In this document: piece by piece, positions 24,390 to 35,520 of the stretch
Layout: each line of letters starts with the position of its first letter
Position numbering within the stretch: the first letter of the stretch is position 1
NCBI GenBank assembly: GCA_902788315.1
Contig: CADAJS010000008.1
Coordinates: forward strand, 62,001 to 126,000
DNA from: an uncultured Bacteroidales bacterium
GTDB taxonomy: Bacteria > Bacteroidota > Bacteroidia > Bacteroidales > Bacteroidaceae
Length of the DNA stretch: 64,000 bases
Direction: 5' to 3'
The notes under the pieces: model-generated
What the model saw: the letters and a program-made list of their open reading frames with translations, nothing else
What the model was told of the DNA's origin: nothing
Database searches by the model: none
Translations under genes and position numbers: made by a program

Positions 24390-27300
24390 ATGAAAAAGGT
24401 TATTCAATCACAAAGGCCGCGCCATTGGAGCATCAGTTTGCTCCTGGTTGCCCTTGCACTGTTTCTCTGCGCGCCACAGGTTCATGCAGCAGATGATGGC
24501 TTGCTATGTAAAGGCCATTTCAACGAAACCGTTACGTTCAGAAACACGATGTCTGGTGTAATCACTATCAAGGTGGCCATCAGCACGAGCTATACGGTAG
24601 GTGGTCTGGCACATTGGAAGACCATGCAGCTTGCGGACAATCCCACCCGTCCGAACATCAAGCTTAAATACATTCCCAGAGGTCGTAGTGAGCAGGAAGA
24701 CTGTAATTTCCTTGGTGTTTGGTCAAACAACTCAGGGGGAGACAATCATGCATACTATCAGTATTACCTAATGAATGACGCTAAGCACGGCAGTTCTCTG
24801 ATGTTCCAGAGCAGCAACGGGACGCTGACTGACATGTCTAAAGGCAACACCGTAAAAGAGAGACAGTCGCTCGATCAAATCACGTACGCAGAATTTGAGT
24901 GGCACTACCCCACACACATGATAGGCCAGAAGGTAACATTTTACTTTGATGGCATGGTACAAGCTCATGACGCTAATTATAATTGGTGGAAAGAGTATTA
25001 TAAAGAGGATATCTGTACATTCACTATCGGTGACGATATCATGCTGGATGCCTACGACCCTGTTCCCTGTACGGATGCGGGCGACGAGGGCAAGATGATG
25101 ATTCCTGTGGTGAGCAGCAACACCATCAACAGCCTCAAGCTGTATGACAAGACCGGCACACCGCTTGTGGATACAGTTTCCGCCCAGCCCGGCAACTATA
25201 TGATGCTCAAGGTTGATGCCACCCAGCCTTACGATAGTCTCAAGTACGAACCCGATATCCAGCTTTCTACCGTTCACAACGCACCTGTAAACAGTCCCAC
25301 GTCGGTCAGCGGCCCCTTCACGAAAGTGATTCCCGATTCGCTGCCCATGATTCATAAGCCAGAGAATTTCCGTTCAGCAGATCAGGGAGCAGTTCAGGGC
25401 GGTTCTATCAAGCTGGTGTGGGATGTCAGCCATCTGGATTACAGTGACCTGCTGCCAGGCGACATGTTCCAGATTCAGCGCAAGCTGCCGGGCCAGACCG
25501 ACTATGCAGACGTTGACATGGTTGTATTCGACGATACGCTAAAGACCTACGAGTTCTTTGACGATGAAGCCATCACTTTAGTCGATACAATAGCTGACAT
25601 CAAGTATCGCATACGTCGTGCCGCCACAGCCATGTGGGGATGGGCGGGGAACCCGACGGTGGATTCCGTTACGGTGGATATCAGTAGTGTTACAGGCTTA
25701 GTTCTGACGAACCTGGAATCAAAGCAGCCCAACCAGAACGACCGTAAGGTGACACTGACGTGGCAGGATAATGGCGGCATCTGGGACAGTCGCGGGCAGT
25801 TGTCGCTCATTACCTACCTATATAATAAGGAAGGGAATCCTAAAGACACCCTGACGCAGACCGTCACCGACGAACAGCGCCGCGAGCGCAGCATTGAATA
25901 CACGCTGCCCCGTTCCTGCGTGAGTTATAAGTTCGCCTTGCGGATAGACAGAAAGGAATCGCCGTGGATCAGCGATGCATTAATAGTAGAAAATGCCGCC
26001 CCACAATACTACGATGAAAGCCAATTAGGCAAGGTCAGCGAGAGCAGCCTAACGGCCACCAAACTATACAGTTCAGTGCTGCTGGAATGGGAACTGGAAG
26101 ATAACACCAAGCCTGTGGATTATTTCGAGGTGTACCGCAGCATCCGCAGCGAGAATCAATTCGAGCGGATTGCCACCAACCTCTCTGACCTGCAGTATGA
26201 AGACAAGACCGTATCGCCCACCAAGGACTACGACTATTATGTCTGCTCCGTGACAGACTGCGAGGAACGCATCGTCACCAAGACCATTACCGTGCAGGGC
26301 GAATGCGTGCATACTGGCCGGGTAGAGGGCTACGTGCGTTTTGCCGACGGCACGGGCATACCGGGCATCACCGTTGCCGTAGCGGCTGCCGAGGCAGGCG
26401 GCCCTGGGGAGGTGACCGCCACGACCGATGAGAGTGGGCACTTTGAAGTGGAGAACCTGGCATACTACGGAGGGAGCACAGGCACATACACCGTGTCTGT
26501 AACCGGCATCCCCAGCACCGACCTGCGTGACGACTGCGCCGGCGGTCTTGCCGCCACCTTCACGGCCAATGCAGGTGGCAACCGGACGGTTGACATGTTA
26601 TTCACCGTCACCAAGGGCTACCGCATCTCTGGCTACGTGATGTTTGACGGCACCAGCATTCCCGTCAAGGGTGTCAGCTTCACGATGGACGGCAATGAAG
26701 TGCGCACGGCGGATGGTCCTGTCGTGACCGACCATGAAGGCAAGTTCTCGTTCTGGACGCTGCAGGGCCAGCATCAGATACAGGCCAAGAAGACAAATCA
26801 CCGTTTTGGCGACAAAGCCACCTACACGGCCAATATCACCGGGGACGTGGCTGGCCTCTACCTATACGACGAGACGCGTGTAACCCTCGTAGGTCGTGTG
26901 GCAGGCGGCAAGGACCAGGGCGACCTGCCTTTGGACAACTCCCTGTCGCGCAACAACCTGGGCGACAACCTGAAGATGGTGATGGAGCTGGAAGGCGACC
27001 ACACCTCGTGGCTGGTCTATGACAACACCCGTCCTTCTCTGACCGAGCGTAATGAGGAGTTTAAGCATCGCGATGGCCAGCAGGCTAACCACAAGACCCG
27101 CATGCACACCACCCGCCACCGCATTGAGATATGGCCCGACGCCATCACCGGCGAATACCGCGTGCTGCTGCCCCCTGTGGCCTGGAAGATTACGCAGATT
27201 ACTGCCGAGGGCTATCCCACCCTGTTCCAAGAGGGTAAGACGGGCGATGTGATAGACCTGACAGAGGCACTGACTGAGCACCGGGATACGGTAACAGGCC

Positions 27301-30300
27301 CATATATCGACCGTGACGGCAAAGCCATCGTTAATCCCGTCACCAAATATCATGCCCAGTACAACCGCATCTACCATGCTCCCGTGGAGTTGGCCTACAA
27401 GCAGCTTCAGATCGTTAAGGATACGCTTGACTACTTTGGCGAGAAAAACTATATGGCCCAGAACCTGGCCGGACAGAAGGCACAGGTGCCGTTAGCCTAC
27501 AAGAAAAACGGCACCACCTGCTATGCCTTCGGACATCCCGTGTTCAATATTGACCGCAGCTATACGATTCAGCTTTCAGCACAGGAGACCTACTATTGGA
27601 ACAACGACCGCCAATCCGACACAAGAGATGTGGTCTATCTATCCGGCGGTAAAGTAACCATACAGAACCAGATGGTCAGTGCCACCCACCGTGAGGAGGT
27701 GACGCTTGACGACCAAGGACATGCTATTTATGAGTTGCGGGCAGCACAGACACCCTATATGCTTACGGGTGAGCAGGCCCTGCGCACCGTCAGCTTTACG
27801 TTAGAACAGGACGGCACAACCTTCGAGGCTGAGCCGCTGCGGGCGTATGTGTTAAACGTGTCTTATAAGCCCGGTGCCCGGGACATTCTGACCAGCGGTA
27901 TCCCACGTCTTGTCGATATCCTGCGCGACCCGCCCGGCGGCACGTCATCAGCCAAAATCAGCAAGGGCTCTACGCTGAAGTATGCCTACCAAATGGATAT
28001 GAAGTGGTCTGGAGGAGCCAGTATGAATTTCACCTTTGGTACTGGTTATACCAGCTATACCGGTATATGGGCAGGTTTTGGAGGAGGCATGACAACGACC
28101 TATCCTACCTCATCAGGAGTCAGGATTCCTCTTAGCCTTGATATTATATTCTCCGGCAGTGGACAACGTGCCTTTTCCTACACCATCACCACAACCGAGG
28201 ACATTTCCACCAGCAGTTCACCGCTGATGGTGGGTGCCGATGCCGACGTGTATATCGGTCTCGAGACCAACACTATTGTAAGGCCCGCCGTAGCCATCCG
28301 AGCCCTGCCTGACAGTATGTTCAATCAGCTGAAAGGTGAACTGGAGGCTGGCCGCATGGTGGAGATAGCCCGTGGTAAGGACCAGAACGACCACATAGTG
28401 CATCTGGTGCGCGATGAGATTGTGGCATACGGCGACGTAGTCACTTCTGTGTTCCATCACTCACAGCAGTACATCATCAAGCAACTCATTCCTGAACTGG
28501 TGGAGCAATGCCAGTCCATGCTGTTTACTGGTACGAAGGAAGAGGCTCAGGCAGCGGCAAATGCTAAAAACGAACCCGTCTATATGTTGAAAGATCCTAA
28601 TGCGTCCCCCACGCAGGTTACCAATGATTACATCAATCCTAATTCTTATTGGCATGAAGTTAATCCAGTTTATGAGATAATCTATCCCAGCAACTGGGAT
28701 ACTGATAAGCAAAACAATTATTCGGATAGGCTACGCTACCATCTTATATGCATTAATGAATGGATTCATTTTATTGTTAGAAACGAGGTGGAGAAACTGA
28801 ATGCTACGGAACTGGTTAAAAACTTTGACGTGGACGGTGGTTCCACCACTAACTATACTGAAGACTTTAGCAGTGCCTATAGCTATAGCTCAATGACAAA
28901 ATGGCCCTTAGGAATCACCAGTGCTACAGATGGATTTTTTGGTAATAGTGAAGACCTCGTACAAATATTAGGCACGTTAGCACCGATATTCAGTAAGTTG
29001 GTAGGGTCATATGGCCATAAGGGGAATGATATAGAAGGAAGTGCTACGGGATTGGATAATAATGGACACGATTATGCGGCAGATGATGCTGGTAATCGAA
29101 CTCAAGGTACAATATATGAGCATAAATTTCCTTTCGTCAATTTCTCTTTCTCAATCTCTCCTGTTGGGTCATACGATGTAACGCCAGTCCATTCTGAATC
29201 ACACCAGTTCAACCGTCGTGAGAGTTTCAGCATCAGCATGGACCCAATGAGCCATATTGACTTTGATGTCTATCGTGTCAAGACTTTTGCTGATGAAAAG
29301 TATAGCTCAAGGGTTGACGATAAGCGTACCACTCTGCAACTGATGGATGTGTTCACCAACGACAACTTCCTGAAACAGGTGGACTACGACCAAGAGTATC
29401 TGGACCGCCACTTCAAAACAGAGGATTGGCAGTATGCCCGCAGCTTCGTCTATCGCACCCGTGGCGGCGCCACCTGCCGTCCCTATGAGGGAGAGCGCAA
29501 GACCATCTTCTATCAACCTGGTACGGTGCTTGACCAGGCCACCAAGCGCATTGAGAACCCCATCATCAAGATGGACAAGCAGAGCGTGAGCGGCGTGCCC
29601 TACGGTGAGCCGGCCCGCTTCAAGATTTACTTGACCAACGAGAGTCAACAGCCTGAGGCCGCCTACAGCTACTTCGGTCTGTATATGAACGAACAGTCGA
29701 ACACCCAGGGAGCCAAACTGATGCTCGACGGCATGCCGCTTACCGGCGACCTGCGCACGGTGAAGGTGGTGCCCGGCGAGGTGACTGAGAAGACCCTTGA
29801 GGTGTATGCCAGCGAGGACTTCGACTATGAGAACCTGCGCATCGGCATCCGCTCGTTAGGCGATAGCCGCACATTCCAGGAGGCACAGTTCAGCGTACAC
29901 TTCTTGCATACGGCAGGCACGATAGCCATATCCAGTCCCGGCGACAAATGGATTATGAACACCGATGCGCCCACCGACTCTCGCGGCTACTACATGCCGG
30001 TCTGCATCAGCGGCTACGACAGGAACCAGAAGAACTTTGACCACATAGAGTTCCAGTATAAGGAGAGCACACGTGGCGATGACTACTGGACCAACCTCTG
30101 CGCCTTCTATGCCAACGACTCACTCATGGCACTGGCCAGCGGCACCAAGGCCAAGATACCCGAAAACGGATACATCACCACCTCATTCTATGGTGAGGGC
30201 TTGGAGATGGAGAAGGCATACGACCTGCGGGCCGTGCTCTTTGTACGTAACGGCAGCGAATACCTGACCTCGTCGTCGAAGGTGCTATCGGGCATCAAGG

Positions 30301-33300
30301 ACACTCGCCGCCCGCGACTGTTCGGGCAGCCTGAGCCCAAGAACGGCATCCTGGGAGCCGGCGATGACATCACCTTCAACTTCTCGGAGGCCATTGAGCA
30401 TAACTACCTGAGCGGCATCACCAACTTCGAGGTGGTGGGCGAGACCAACGAGACCAGCATCCAGGAGGAGACAGCGCTCCTGTTCAGTGGCACGGGCTAT
30501 GCCGAGAGCGAGGCACGCCGCAACTTCGCCGACAAGAACATCAGCGTGGAGATGCTCATCCGGCCTGACGACACAGGCCAGGACATGCCGCTCTTTGCCC
30601 ACGGCACCACCGCCACCGAGGGCTACGGTCTGGAACTGTGGCTCACGGCAGAGCGCAAGCTGAAAGCTGTAGTGAAGTCAACAGCCAACAATATTGACGC
30701 GACATATACCAGCGAGACGGCCATCGGCTCGGCTGGCTTCCAGCATGTAGCTATGGTATTGGATAACGACAAAAAGCAACTGCGACTCTACAACAACACC
30801 CTGATAGGTCAGTTTGATAACGTCAGCTATGGCGGCAGCGGCACCCTCATCTTCGGTGCAACAGCCAAGAGTGGCGACGGCAAACGTCAGTATTACGCTG
30901 GCCGCATGCTGGAGAGCCGTGTGTGGAACCGCGCTATGGACGCCACACTCTTTGCCAATTATGGCATGCAGCACCTGACGGGCTACGAGATGGGACTCAT
31001 TGACTACTATCCCATGGACGAAGGCGATGGCGACAATGCCGAGGACAAGGCACAGGGCGCACACCTGAAGCTGAACGGTGCCACATGGGCACTGCCACGA
31101 GGCATGTCGCTATACATGGACGGCACCAGGACCTCCGAAGTGGACGGCCGACAGATGAAGGGCTTGAAGCTGAAGAACAAATACATGAACCGTACTGCTG
31201 AGGCCGACTACACGCTGATGTTCTGGTTCAAGACCGGCCAGCAGGACGGAACGCTCGTCAGCAACGGCAAGGGTACCAGAAACGAGAACAACGCCCTCAA
31301 TAGTTTCTTCATCGGATTTGAGGACAAAACACTGAAATACCGCACCAACGGTCAGGAGTACGCATTAGGCGACAGTTGCTGCGACAACAGCTGGCACCAC
31401 TACGCCATGACCGTGGACCGTGCGCACAACACCGCCAACATCTACGTGGACCGCGTGCTGCGCCAGACCTTCCGCACCGACAGCTTAGGCGGCATGACGG
31501 GCGACAACTTCTTCCTGGGCAACAAAGTGTGGATAGACGGTGAGACGCTCCGTGAGGACAATCCGCTGACGGGCTATATCGACGAGGTGGGTGTCTTTGC
31601 ACAGGCACTGCCCCACGACCTCATCAAGCGCTACAGCACCAAGGCACCGTTGGGCACGGAGAAGGGACTCATCACCTACCTGAGCTTCAGCCAGCAGGAG
31701 CGCGACCCGCAGAACCAGATTGTGCTGGAGCCATGCGTCGTGAACAAGGTGATACATACCGACATGGACGGCAACATGACCGATGAGCGCGACACCGTGT
31801 TCTATGAGAACGAGGCCCTGCTGCTGGCACGTGTGGATAAGAGCGTGGGCGCACCGGTGCAGCTGTTCAAGGAACTCAAGAACCTGAACTTCGACTTCGT
31901 GGGCCGCGACAACCAACTGATGGTGAACATCAACGAACACGAAAGTCGCATCAACAAGCGTAACCTGTACGTCACCGTGACGGACATTCCCGACATGAAC
32001 GGCAACTACATGGCATCGCCTTATACGGCCACCTTCTTCGTGGACCGCAACCCGCTGCGCTGGAGCGCGAAGACCATACGCCGGCAGTGGATGAGCGGCG
32101 AGACGCAGGAGATAGAGCTGCGCATACAGAACACGATGGGGCGTCAGCATACCTACACCATCGAGAACATGCCGCGATGGATGACCGCCAGCAAGACCAC
32201 CGACATCATAGAGCCGCAGGCCGAGGACGTGGTGGTGCTGACCGTAGGCCCCGACCTGAACGTGGGCAGCTACGACGAGATTATCTACCTGACGGATGAA
32301 AATGGACTGGCCGAGCCCCTGACGCTCTACTTCACCGTTGAGGGCGAAGCACCGCAGTGGGCCGTCAGCCAAGAGCTCAAGAAGATGTCGATGAGCATCA
32401 CCGGCGTGGTGAAAATGGATGATGCCATCCTCACCGACACCCGCGACATCGTGGCAGCGTTCGACGACACTGGAAAATGCTTGGGCACCGGACACATTGA
32501 ATATTCCGACAGGACTGACCAGGCGTTGCTCTATCTCACCATCTATGGTGACAATACCACCGCCGAAAAGTGTCCTTTACTGACCTTCCGTCTGTGGCAC
32601 TACAACACTGGCAAGACGATGGTACTCAGTACGCCTGAACAGATCAAATTCCAAAAGGACACCTACGTGGGAACCGTCAAGAATCCTGTAGTCATGACAG
32701 CCACCGGTGCTTACATCCAGAGTTTCCACTTGGAGCCGGGCTGGAACTGGATTTCATTCAATGTCTATGACAAAAATCTGATGGATGTGGCTGGTAATGA
32801 ATGGGTGCCTGCATTCCCATGGGCCAATGGAGATATTATCACTTCAGATAATATGACTCTTTCCTTTAGCAACGGGAAATGGAATGTGTCACCATCCAAT
32901 AATATTGACCCACAATACACCTCGCTGTTGTATCGTGTATTCGTAAATAAGGCCATCGATACAGAAGTAACAGGCCAAGCGCTGAAAACTGAAGAACAGC
33001 GAACGATCACTGTAAAGAAAGGCTGGAACGGCATAGGCTATACACCCATGACCAACCTGCCCGTGAGCACAGCACTGGCCGACTACTGGAGCAATGCCTC
33101 TGACGGCGACATCATCAAGAGCCAGCATGAGTTTGCCATATTCACCGAGGGCGCCAACGGCACAGGTGAATGGACGGGTTCACTGCGCTACATGAAGCCG
33201 GGCGAGGGCTATATGCTATACCGTCAAAATACCGATACGGTAACTTTCCGTTATCCTTACGTAGAGCCGGGAGCGACTATCGGAGGCAGTGCCACAATGG

Positions 33301-33713
33301 CACCACGGCACGCCCAGCCTTTCAGCACCACGATGACGTTGGTGGCCCGGACTGCCGACCTGGAACTGCAGGAGGGCGACCGCCTTGTGGCATATTGCGG
33401 CGGAGAGAAATGCGGTGAAGCCACAGTTAAAGACTCCCTGTTCTTTATGAGCATAAACGAGGATATTGAGGCACCTGTGGCATTTGCCATTGAGCGGCAA
33501 GGTGATATCATTGCAGTTGCAAATGAGACAATGACCTACATTCCCGATGCCAACAGCGGCACACCGCAGCAGCCCACGCAGTTGCATTTTGTCAACGATA
33601 ACACCACACCGGCTGATGACGGTTGGTACAGCATCTATGGCTATAAGCTAAACGGTAAGCCTCTGAATAAAGGTATCTATATAAATAACGGTAAAAAGCG
33701 GATTATCAAATGA
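24390..33713 (+). CDS. Giant secreted LamG-domain surface protein (3,107 aa)
   Basis: It has a signal peptide (about 1-33, ending VHA), several fibronectin III-like regions (for example near 325-420 and 550-630), two carboxypeptidase-regulatory-like domains (about 640-725, GRVEGYVRFADGTGIPGITV; and 735-815, YRISGYVMFDGTSIPVKGV), and two LamG/concanavalin-like jellyrolls (about 2025-2210 and 2240-2415). Two copies of a module marked by AAFDDTGKCLGTG (about 2670) and VAYCGGEKCGEAT (about 2990) flank a WNWISF / WNGIGY repeat pair. The C-terminus, YSIYGYKLNGKPLNKGIYIN then NGKKRIIK, resembles a type IX sorting signal, so secretion to the cell surface is likely. A role in adhesion or glycan contact is inferred. 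It overlaps the next gene by 4 nt. Confidence 0.82.
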   Translation: MKKVIQSQRPRHWSISLLLVALALFLCAPQVHAADDGLLCKGHFNETVTFRNTMSGVITIKVAISTSYTVGGLAHWKTMQLADNPTRPNIKLKYIPRGRSEQEDCNFLGVWSNNSGGDNHAYYQYYLMNDAKHGSSLMFQSSNGTLTDMSKGNTVKERQSLDQITYAEFEWHYPTHMIGQKVTFYFDGMVQAHDANYNWWKEYYKEDICTFTIGDDIMLDAYDPVPCTDAGDEGKMMIPVVSSNTINSLKLYDKTGTPLVDTVSAQPGNYMMLKVDATQPYDSLKYEPDIQLSTVHNAPVNSPTSVSGPFTKVIPDSLPMIHKPENFRSADQGAVQGGSIKLVWDVSHLDYSDLLPGDMFQIQRKLPGQTDYADVDMVVFDDTLKTYEFFDDEAITLVDTIADIKYRIRRAATAMWGWAGNPTVDSVTVDISSVTGLVLTNLESKQPNQNDRKVTLTWQDNGGIWDSRGQLSLITYLYNKEGNPKDTLTQTVTDEQRRERSIEYTLPRSCVSYKFALRIDRKESPWISDALIVENAAPQYYDESQLGKVSESSLTATKLYSSVLLEWELEDNTKPVDYFEVYRSIRSENQFERIATNLSDLQYEDKTVSPTKDYDYYVCSVTDCEERIVTKTITVQGECVHTGRVEGYVRFADGTGIPGITVAVAAAEAGGPGEVTATTDESGHFEVENLAYYGGSTGTYTVSVTGIPSTDLRDDCAGGLAATFTANAGGNRTVDMLFTVTKGYRISGYVMFDGTSIPVKGVSFTMDGNEVRTADGPVVTDHEGKFSFWTLQGQHQIQAKKTNHRFGDKATYTANITGDVAGLYLYDETRVTLVGRVAGGKDQGDLPLDNSLSRNNLGDNLKMVMELEGDHTSWLVYDNTRPSLTERNEEFKHRDGQQANHKTRMHTTRHRIEIWPDAITGEYRVLLPPVAWKITQITAEGYPTLFQEGKTGDVIDLTEALTEHRDTVTGPYIDRDGKAIVNPVTKYHAQYNRIYHAPVELAYKQLQIVKDTLDYFGEKNYMAQNLAGQKAQVPLAYKKNGTTCYAFGHPVFNIDRSYTIQLSAQETYYWNNDRQSDTRDVVYLSGGKVTIQNQMVSATHREEVTLDDQGHAIYELRAAQTPYMLTGEQALRTVSFTLEQDGTTFEAEPLRAYVLNVSYKPGARDILTSGIPRLVDILRDPPGGTSSAKISKGSTLKYAYQMDMKWSGGASMNFTFGTGYTSYTGIWAGFGGGMTTTYPTSSGVRIPLSLDIIFSGSGQRAFSYTITTTEDISTSSSPLMVGADADVYIGLETNTIVRPAVAIRALPDSMFNQLKGELEAGRMVEIARGKDQNDHIVHLVRDEIVAYGDVVTSVFHHSQQYIIKQLIPELVEQCQSMLFTGTKEEAQAAANAKNEPVYMLKDPNASPTQVTNDYINPNSYWHEVNPVYEIIYPSNWDTDKQNNYSDRLRYHLICINEWIHFIVRNEVEKLNATELVKNFDVDGGSTTNYTEDFSSAYSYSSMTKWPLGITSATDGFFGNSEDLVQILGTLAPIFSKLVGSYGHKGNDIEGSATGLDNNGHDYAADDAGNRTQGTIYEHKFPFVNFSFSISPVGSYDVTPVHSESHQFNRRESFSISMDPMSHIDFDVYRVKTFADEKYSSRVDDKRTTLQLMDVFTNDNFLKQVDYDQEYLDRHFKTEDWQYARSFVYRTRGGATCRPYEGERKTIFYQPGTVLDQATKRIENPIIKMDKQSVSGVPYGEPARFKIYLTNESQQPEAAYSYFGLYMNEQSNTQGAKLMLDGMPLTGDLRTVKVVPGEVTEKTLEVYASEDFDYENLRIGIRSLGDSRTFQEAQFSVHFLHTAGTIAISSPGDKWIMNTDAPTDSRGYYMPVCISGYDRNQKNFDHIEFQYKESTRGDDYWTNLCAFYANDSLMALASGTKAKIPENGYITTSFYGEGLEMEKAYDLRAVLFVRNGSEYLTSSSKVLSGIKDTRRPRLFGQPEPKNGILGAGDDITFNFSEAIEHNYLSGITNFEVVGETNETSIQEETALLFSGTGYAESEARRNFADKNISVEMLIRPDDTGQDMPLFAHGTTATEGYGLELWLTAERKLKAVVKSTANNIDATYTSETAIGSAGFQHVAMVLDNDKKQLRLYNNTLIGQFDNVSYGGSGTLIFGATAKSGDGKRQYYAGRMLESRVWNRAMDATLFANYGMQHLTGYEMGLIDYYPMDEGDGDNAEDKAQGAHLKLNGATWALPRGMSLYMDGTRTSEVDGRQMKGLKLKNKYMNRTAEADYTLMFWFKTGQQDGTLVSNGKGTRNENNALNSFFIGFEDKTLKYRTNGQEYALGDSCCDNSWHHYAMTVDRAHNTANIYVDRVLRQTFRTDSLGGMTGDNFFLGNKVWIDGETLREDNPLTGYIDEVGVFAQALPHDLIKRYSTKAPLGTEKGLITYLSFSQQERDPQNQIVLEPCVVNKVIHTDMDGNMTDERDTVFYENEALLLARVDKSVGAPVQLFKELKNLNFDFVGRDNQLMVNINEHESRINKRNLYVTVTDIPDMNGNYMASPYTATFFVDRNPLRWSAKTIRRQWMSGETQEIELRIQNTMGRQHTYTIENMPRWMTASKTTDIIEPQAEDVVVLTVGPDLNVGSYDEIIYLTDENGLAEPLTLYFTVEGEAPQWAVSQELKKMSMSITGVVKMDDAILTDTRDIVAAFDDTGKCLGTGHIEYSDRTDQALLYLTIYGDNTTAEKCPLLTFRLWHYNTGKTMVLSTPEQIKFQKDTYVGTVKNPVVMTATGAYIQSFHLEPGWNWISFNVYDKNLMDVAGNEWVPAFPWANGDIITSDNMTLSFSNGKWNVSPSNNIDPQYTSLLYRVFVNKAIDTEVTGQALKTEEQRTITVKKGWNGIGYTPMTNLPVSTALADYWSNASDGDIIKSQHEFAIFTEGANGTGEWTGSLRYMKPGEGYMLYRQNTDTVTFRYPYVEPGATIGGSATMAPRHAQPFSTTMTLVARTADLELQEGDRLVAYCGGEKCGEATVKDSLFFMSINEDIEAPVAFAIERQGDIIAVANETMTYIPDANSGTPQQPTQLHFVNDNTTPADDGWYSIYGYKLNGKPLNKGIYINNGKKRIIK

Positions 33714-34480
33714 AAGCAATATCAAAGATTATGTTACTGATGGCAGCCCTCACCACGGCGTGGGGCTGCTCATCGGACGATGAAGAGATGAATGGCTCAA
33801 ACGCCACCTTCAGTGCCGGCGAGAAGCCATGTTGGACAGTCAACCTGACAGGCCATGAAGGCAGACCCGACTGGACGATGCCCGATCCTGCCGGGTATGA
33901 GAGTGATATGTTCCTGTTGGTGCGCCTGCAGGATGAGTTGGCGGCATCATCGAGCGATGACGACTGCATGGCCGTTCTCATAGACGGCGAGTGCCGAGGG
34001 CTGACCCAGGTGCGCAACACGGCCGATGAGGGAGTCTATTATTATCTGCTTAAGATTCATGGCAACAATGCCGACCTGCGGGCACCGCTCACCCTGAGCT
34101 ATTACAGTGCACAGTTGAAACAGCTGTTTACCCTGCCCGCCATCGACGTTTTCGTGCCGGAGCGCACTCGAGGCTTCGACAGCGACTATGTGCCGCCTCT
34201 GCTCGACGGCTGTGCCAAATATCCCGTGCAACAACCGCTCACGGTGACACTCAAACCCTCAACTCCATTGAACATCACGCCTGATGATGAGGTAGCAGTC
34301 TTCGTGGGCGATGAATGTCGCGGAGCCGGACAGTTGGGCACATCATTCACCGTATTTGCCCGCGATGAAGGAGATGTGATGCAGGTGCGCTACTACAGCG
34401 CCAGAAAGGGTGGCATCTATTCCTTTGCCAAAACCATCACAGTATTACAGCAACAAATAAACTATCAAATGGATTTATAA
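33710..34480 (+). CDS. Lipoprotein with two ECRG modules, partner of the giant protein
   Basis: A 256-residue lipoprotein: lipobox AWGC (Cys20) followed by SSDDEE, a surface-export-like acidic stretch. Two repeats of a beta module are visible: MAVLIDGECRGLTQ (about 84) and VAVFVGDECRGAGQ (about 196), each followed by a strand ending LSYYSA or VRYYSA. The same module occurs twice in the C-terminal part of the preceding giant protein. The start overlaps its stop (ATGA). I infer it docks with or anchors the giant protein at the outer membrane. Confidence 0.75.
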   Translation: MKAISKIMLLMAALTTAWGCSSDDEEMNGSNATFSAGEKPCWTVNLTGHEGRPDWTMPDPAGYESDMFLLVRLQDELAASSSDDDCMAVLIDGECRGLTQVRNTADEGVYYYLLKIHGNNADLRAPLTLSYYSAQLKQLFTLPAIDVFVPERTRGFDSDYVPPLLDGCAKYPVQQPLTVTLKPSTPLNITPDDEVAVFVGDECRGAGQLGTSFTVFARDEGDVMQVRYYSARKGGIYSFAKTITVLQQQINYQMDL

Positions 34481-34492
34481 ACTTTTTACAGA

Positions 34493-35047
34493 ATGAAAAA
34501 ATTACTGATGGCCGCAGCGGCCTTAATGCTGCTGATGATGAGTGCCGCAGTGCTGACTGCATGCGGCAGCGACGATGACGACAACACAACGAACCCTGCA
34601 ACGGACACCACGCCCGTAGCAGCCGTGATGGACTACAAACTGACGGTGGGCGACGACATGCTGGGCGTGCTCAACCTCACCGTCGAATACTACGATGCTG
34701 ACGGCAAGGTGCAGACCGAGGTACTGACCGCCAAGGAATGGAAAAAGAGCGTCAGGGCCAAACTGCCCACTACCCTCGGTGCACGACTGAAGGTGCAACT
34801 GAAGGACGGTATCGACCTCGCCGCCATCGAGACGTTCACCGCCGCCTACGGCTACAGCTACAACGGCTATGCCGTGAGCGCCACCGACAAGGTGGTTGGC
34901 AACGTGGTGAACCATGGCATCGAATCCACACTGGCTATGCAGGGCGACAAGATTCCCACCTGGCTCGAACGCCACACCGACGGCATCGTGAAGTTCCTCT
35001 ACGCCTTCGCTGCCAACGGCCAGGCCACCAGCAGCAGTTGGCAGTAA
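34493..35047 (+). CDS. Small lipoprotein, paralogue of two in the legumain operon
   Basis: A 184-residue lipoprotein: lipobox LTAC (Cys24) then GSDDDDNTT. The body has YKLTVGDDMLGVLNLTVEYY, DADGK, a WKK motif in TAKEWKKSVRAKLP, and a helical C-terminus. The pattern (D)(D/E)xL..VxVxYxDxxGK...EWKK...LP is shared with the lipoproteins at 39320-39949 and 39981-40568. It is 12 bp after the previous gene and is the last gene of the AraC-controlled operon. Function unknown. Confidence 0.72.
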   Translation: MKKLLMAAAALMLLMMSAAVLTACGSDDDDNTTNPATDTTPVAAVMDYKLTVGDDMLGVLNLTVEYYDADGKVQTEVLTAKEWKKSVRAKLPTTLGARLKVQLKDGIDLAAIETFTAAYGYSYNGYAVSATDKVVGNVVNHGIESTLAMQGDKIPTWLERHTDGIVKFLYAFAANGQATSSSWQ

Positions 35048-35520
35048 AACCAGAGCGTGAAAGAAGTATGAGCATGTCGAACCCCATAGACAGTGGACAG
35101 CCTCCGCCTGCCGACATTCGGGGTAACCCCGTGGAGACGTTCCCAACGATGAAAAGAAGGCCGACACACCCTGTGGAGGGGTTCCCGACGTCGTCGGGAA
35201 CCTCTACCCCCCGGGGGATGCCATTCGGATTTAACCCATAATCAATGAAGAAGTAGCGGCGTTCAATTCCAGAGTGTCGCTACTTTCATTTGAATATTAG
35301 TCTTTTCTATGTCATGTCCGAGTGCAGCCCGCTCGGCTCGGCGCTTCTTCCAGGATATATACGGTTGGTTGCTGCTGCTGCTTGACCGATTCGGGATAAT
35401 AGCGTTTATTCAAGTTTCTGTTGTATATCGTGCCTGATTTTCAATCAGAAAACTGGGCGGCATATATGTCGGGATAAAAGATTTCGTCTTCAGACGGCCC
35501 GGGCCGTCCGGTTAGACGCC
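35048..35520. other. Intergenic region between the convergent operons
   Basis: No gene is seen. It holds a hairpin with arms GGTTCCCGAC/GTCGGGAACC (about 35182-35205), the terminator at 35251-35286, a 49-bp fragment identical to 22884-22932 (35303-35351), about 140 bp of unique A+T-richer sequence, a perfect palindrome GACGGCCCGGGCCGTC (about 35493) and an extra 22-bp unit, CGGGCCGTCCG-type, leading into the right copy of the 188-bp repeat. Confidence 0.6.
35251..35292 (+). terminator. Terminator of the giant-protein operon
   Basis: Arms AAGTAGCG (35251-35258) and CGCTACTT (35279-35286), followed by TCATTTG. The loop is long (20 nt) and the T-run is weak. Confidence 0.45.
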
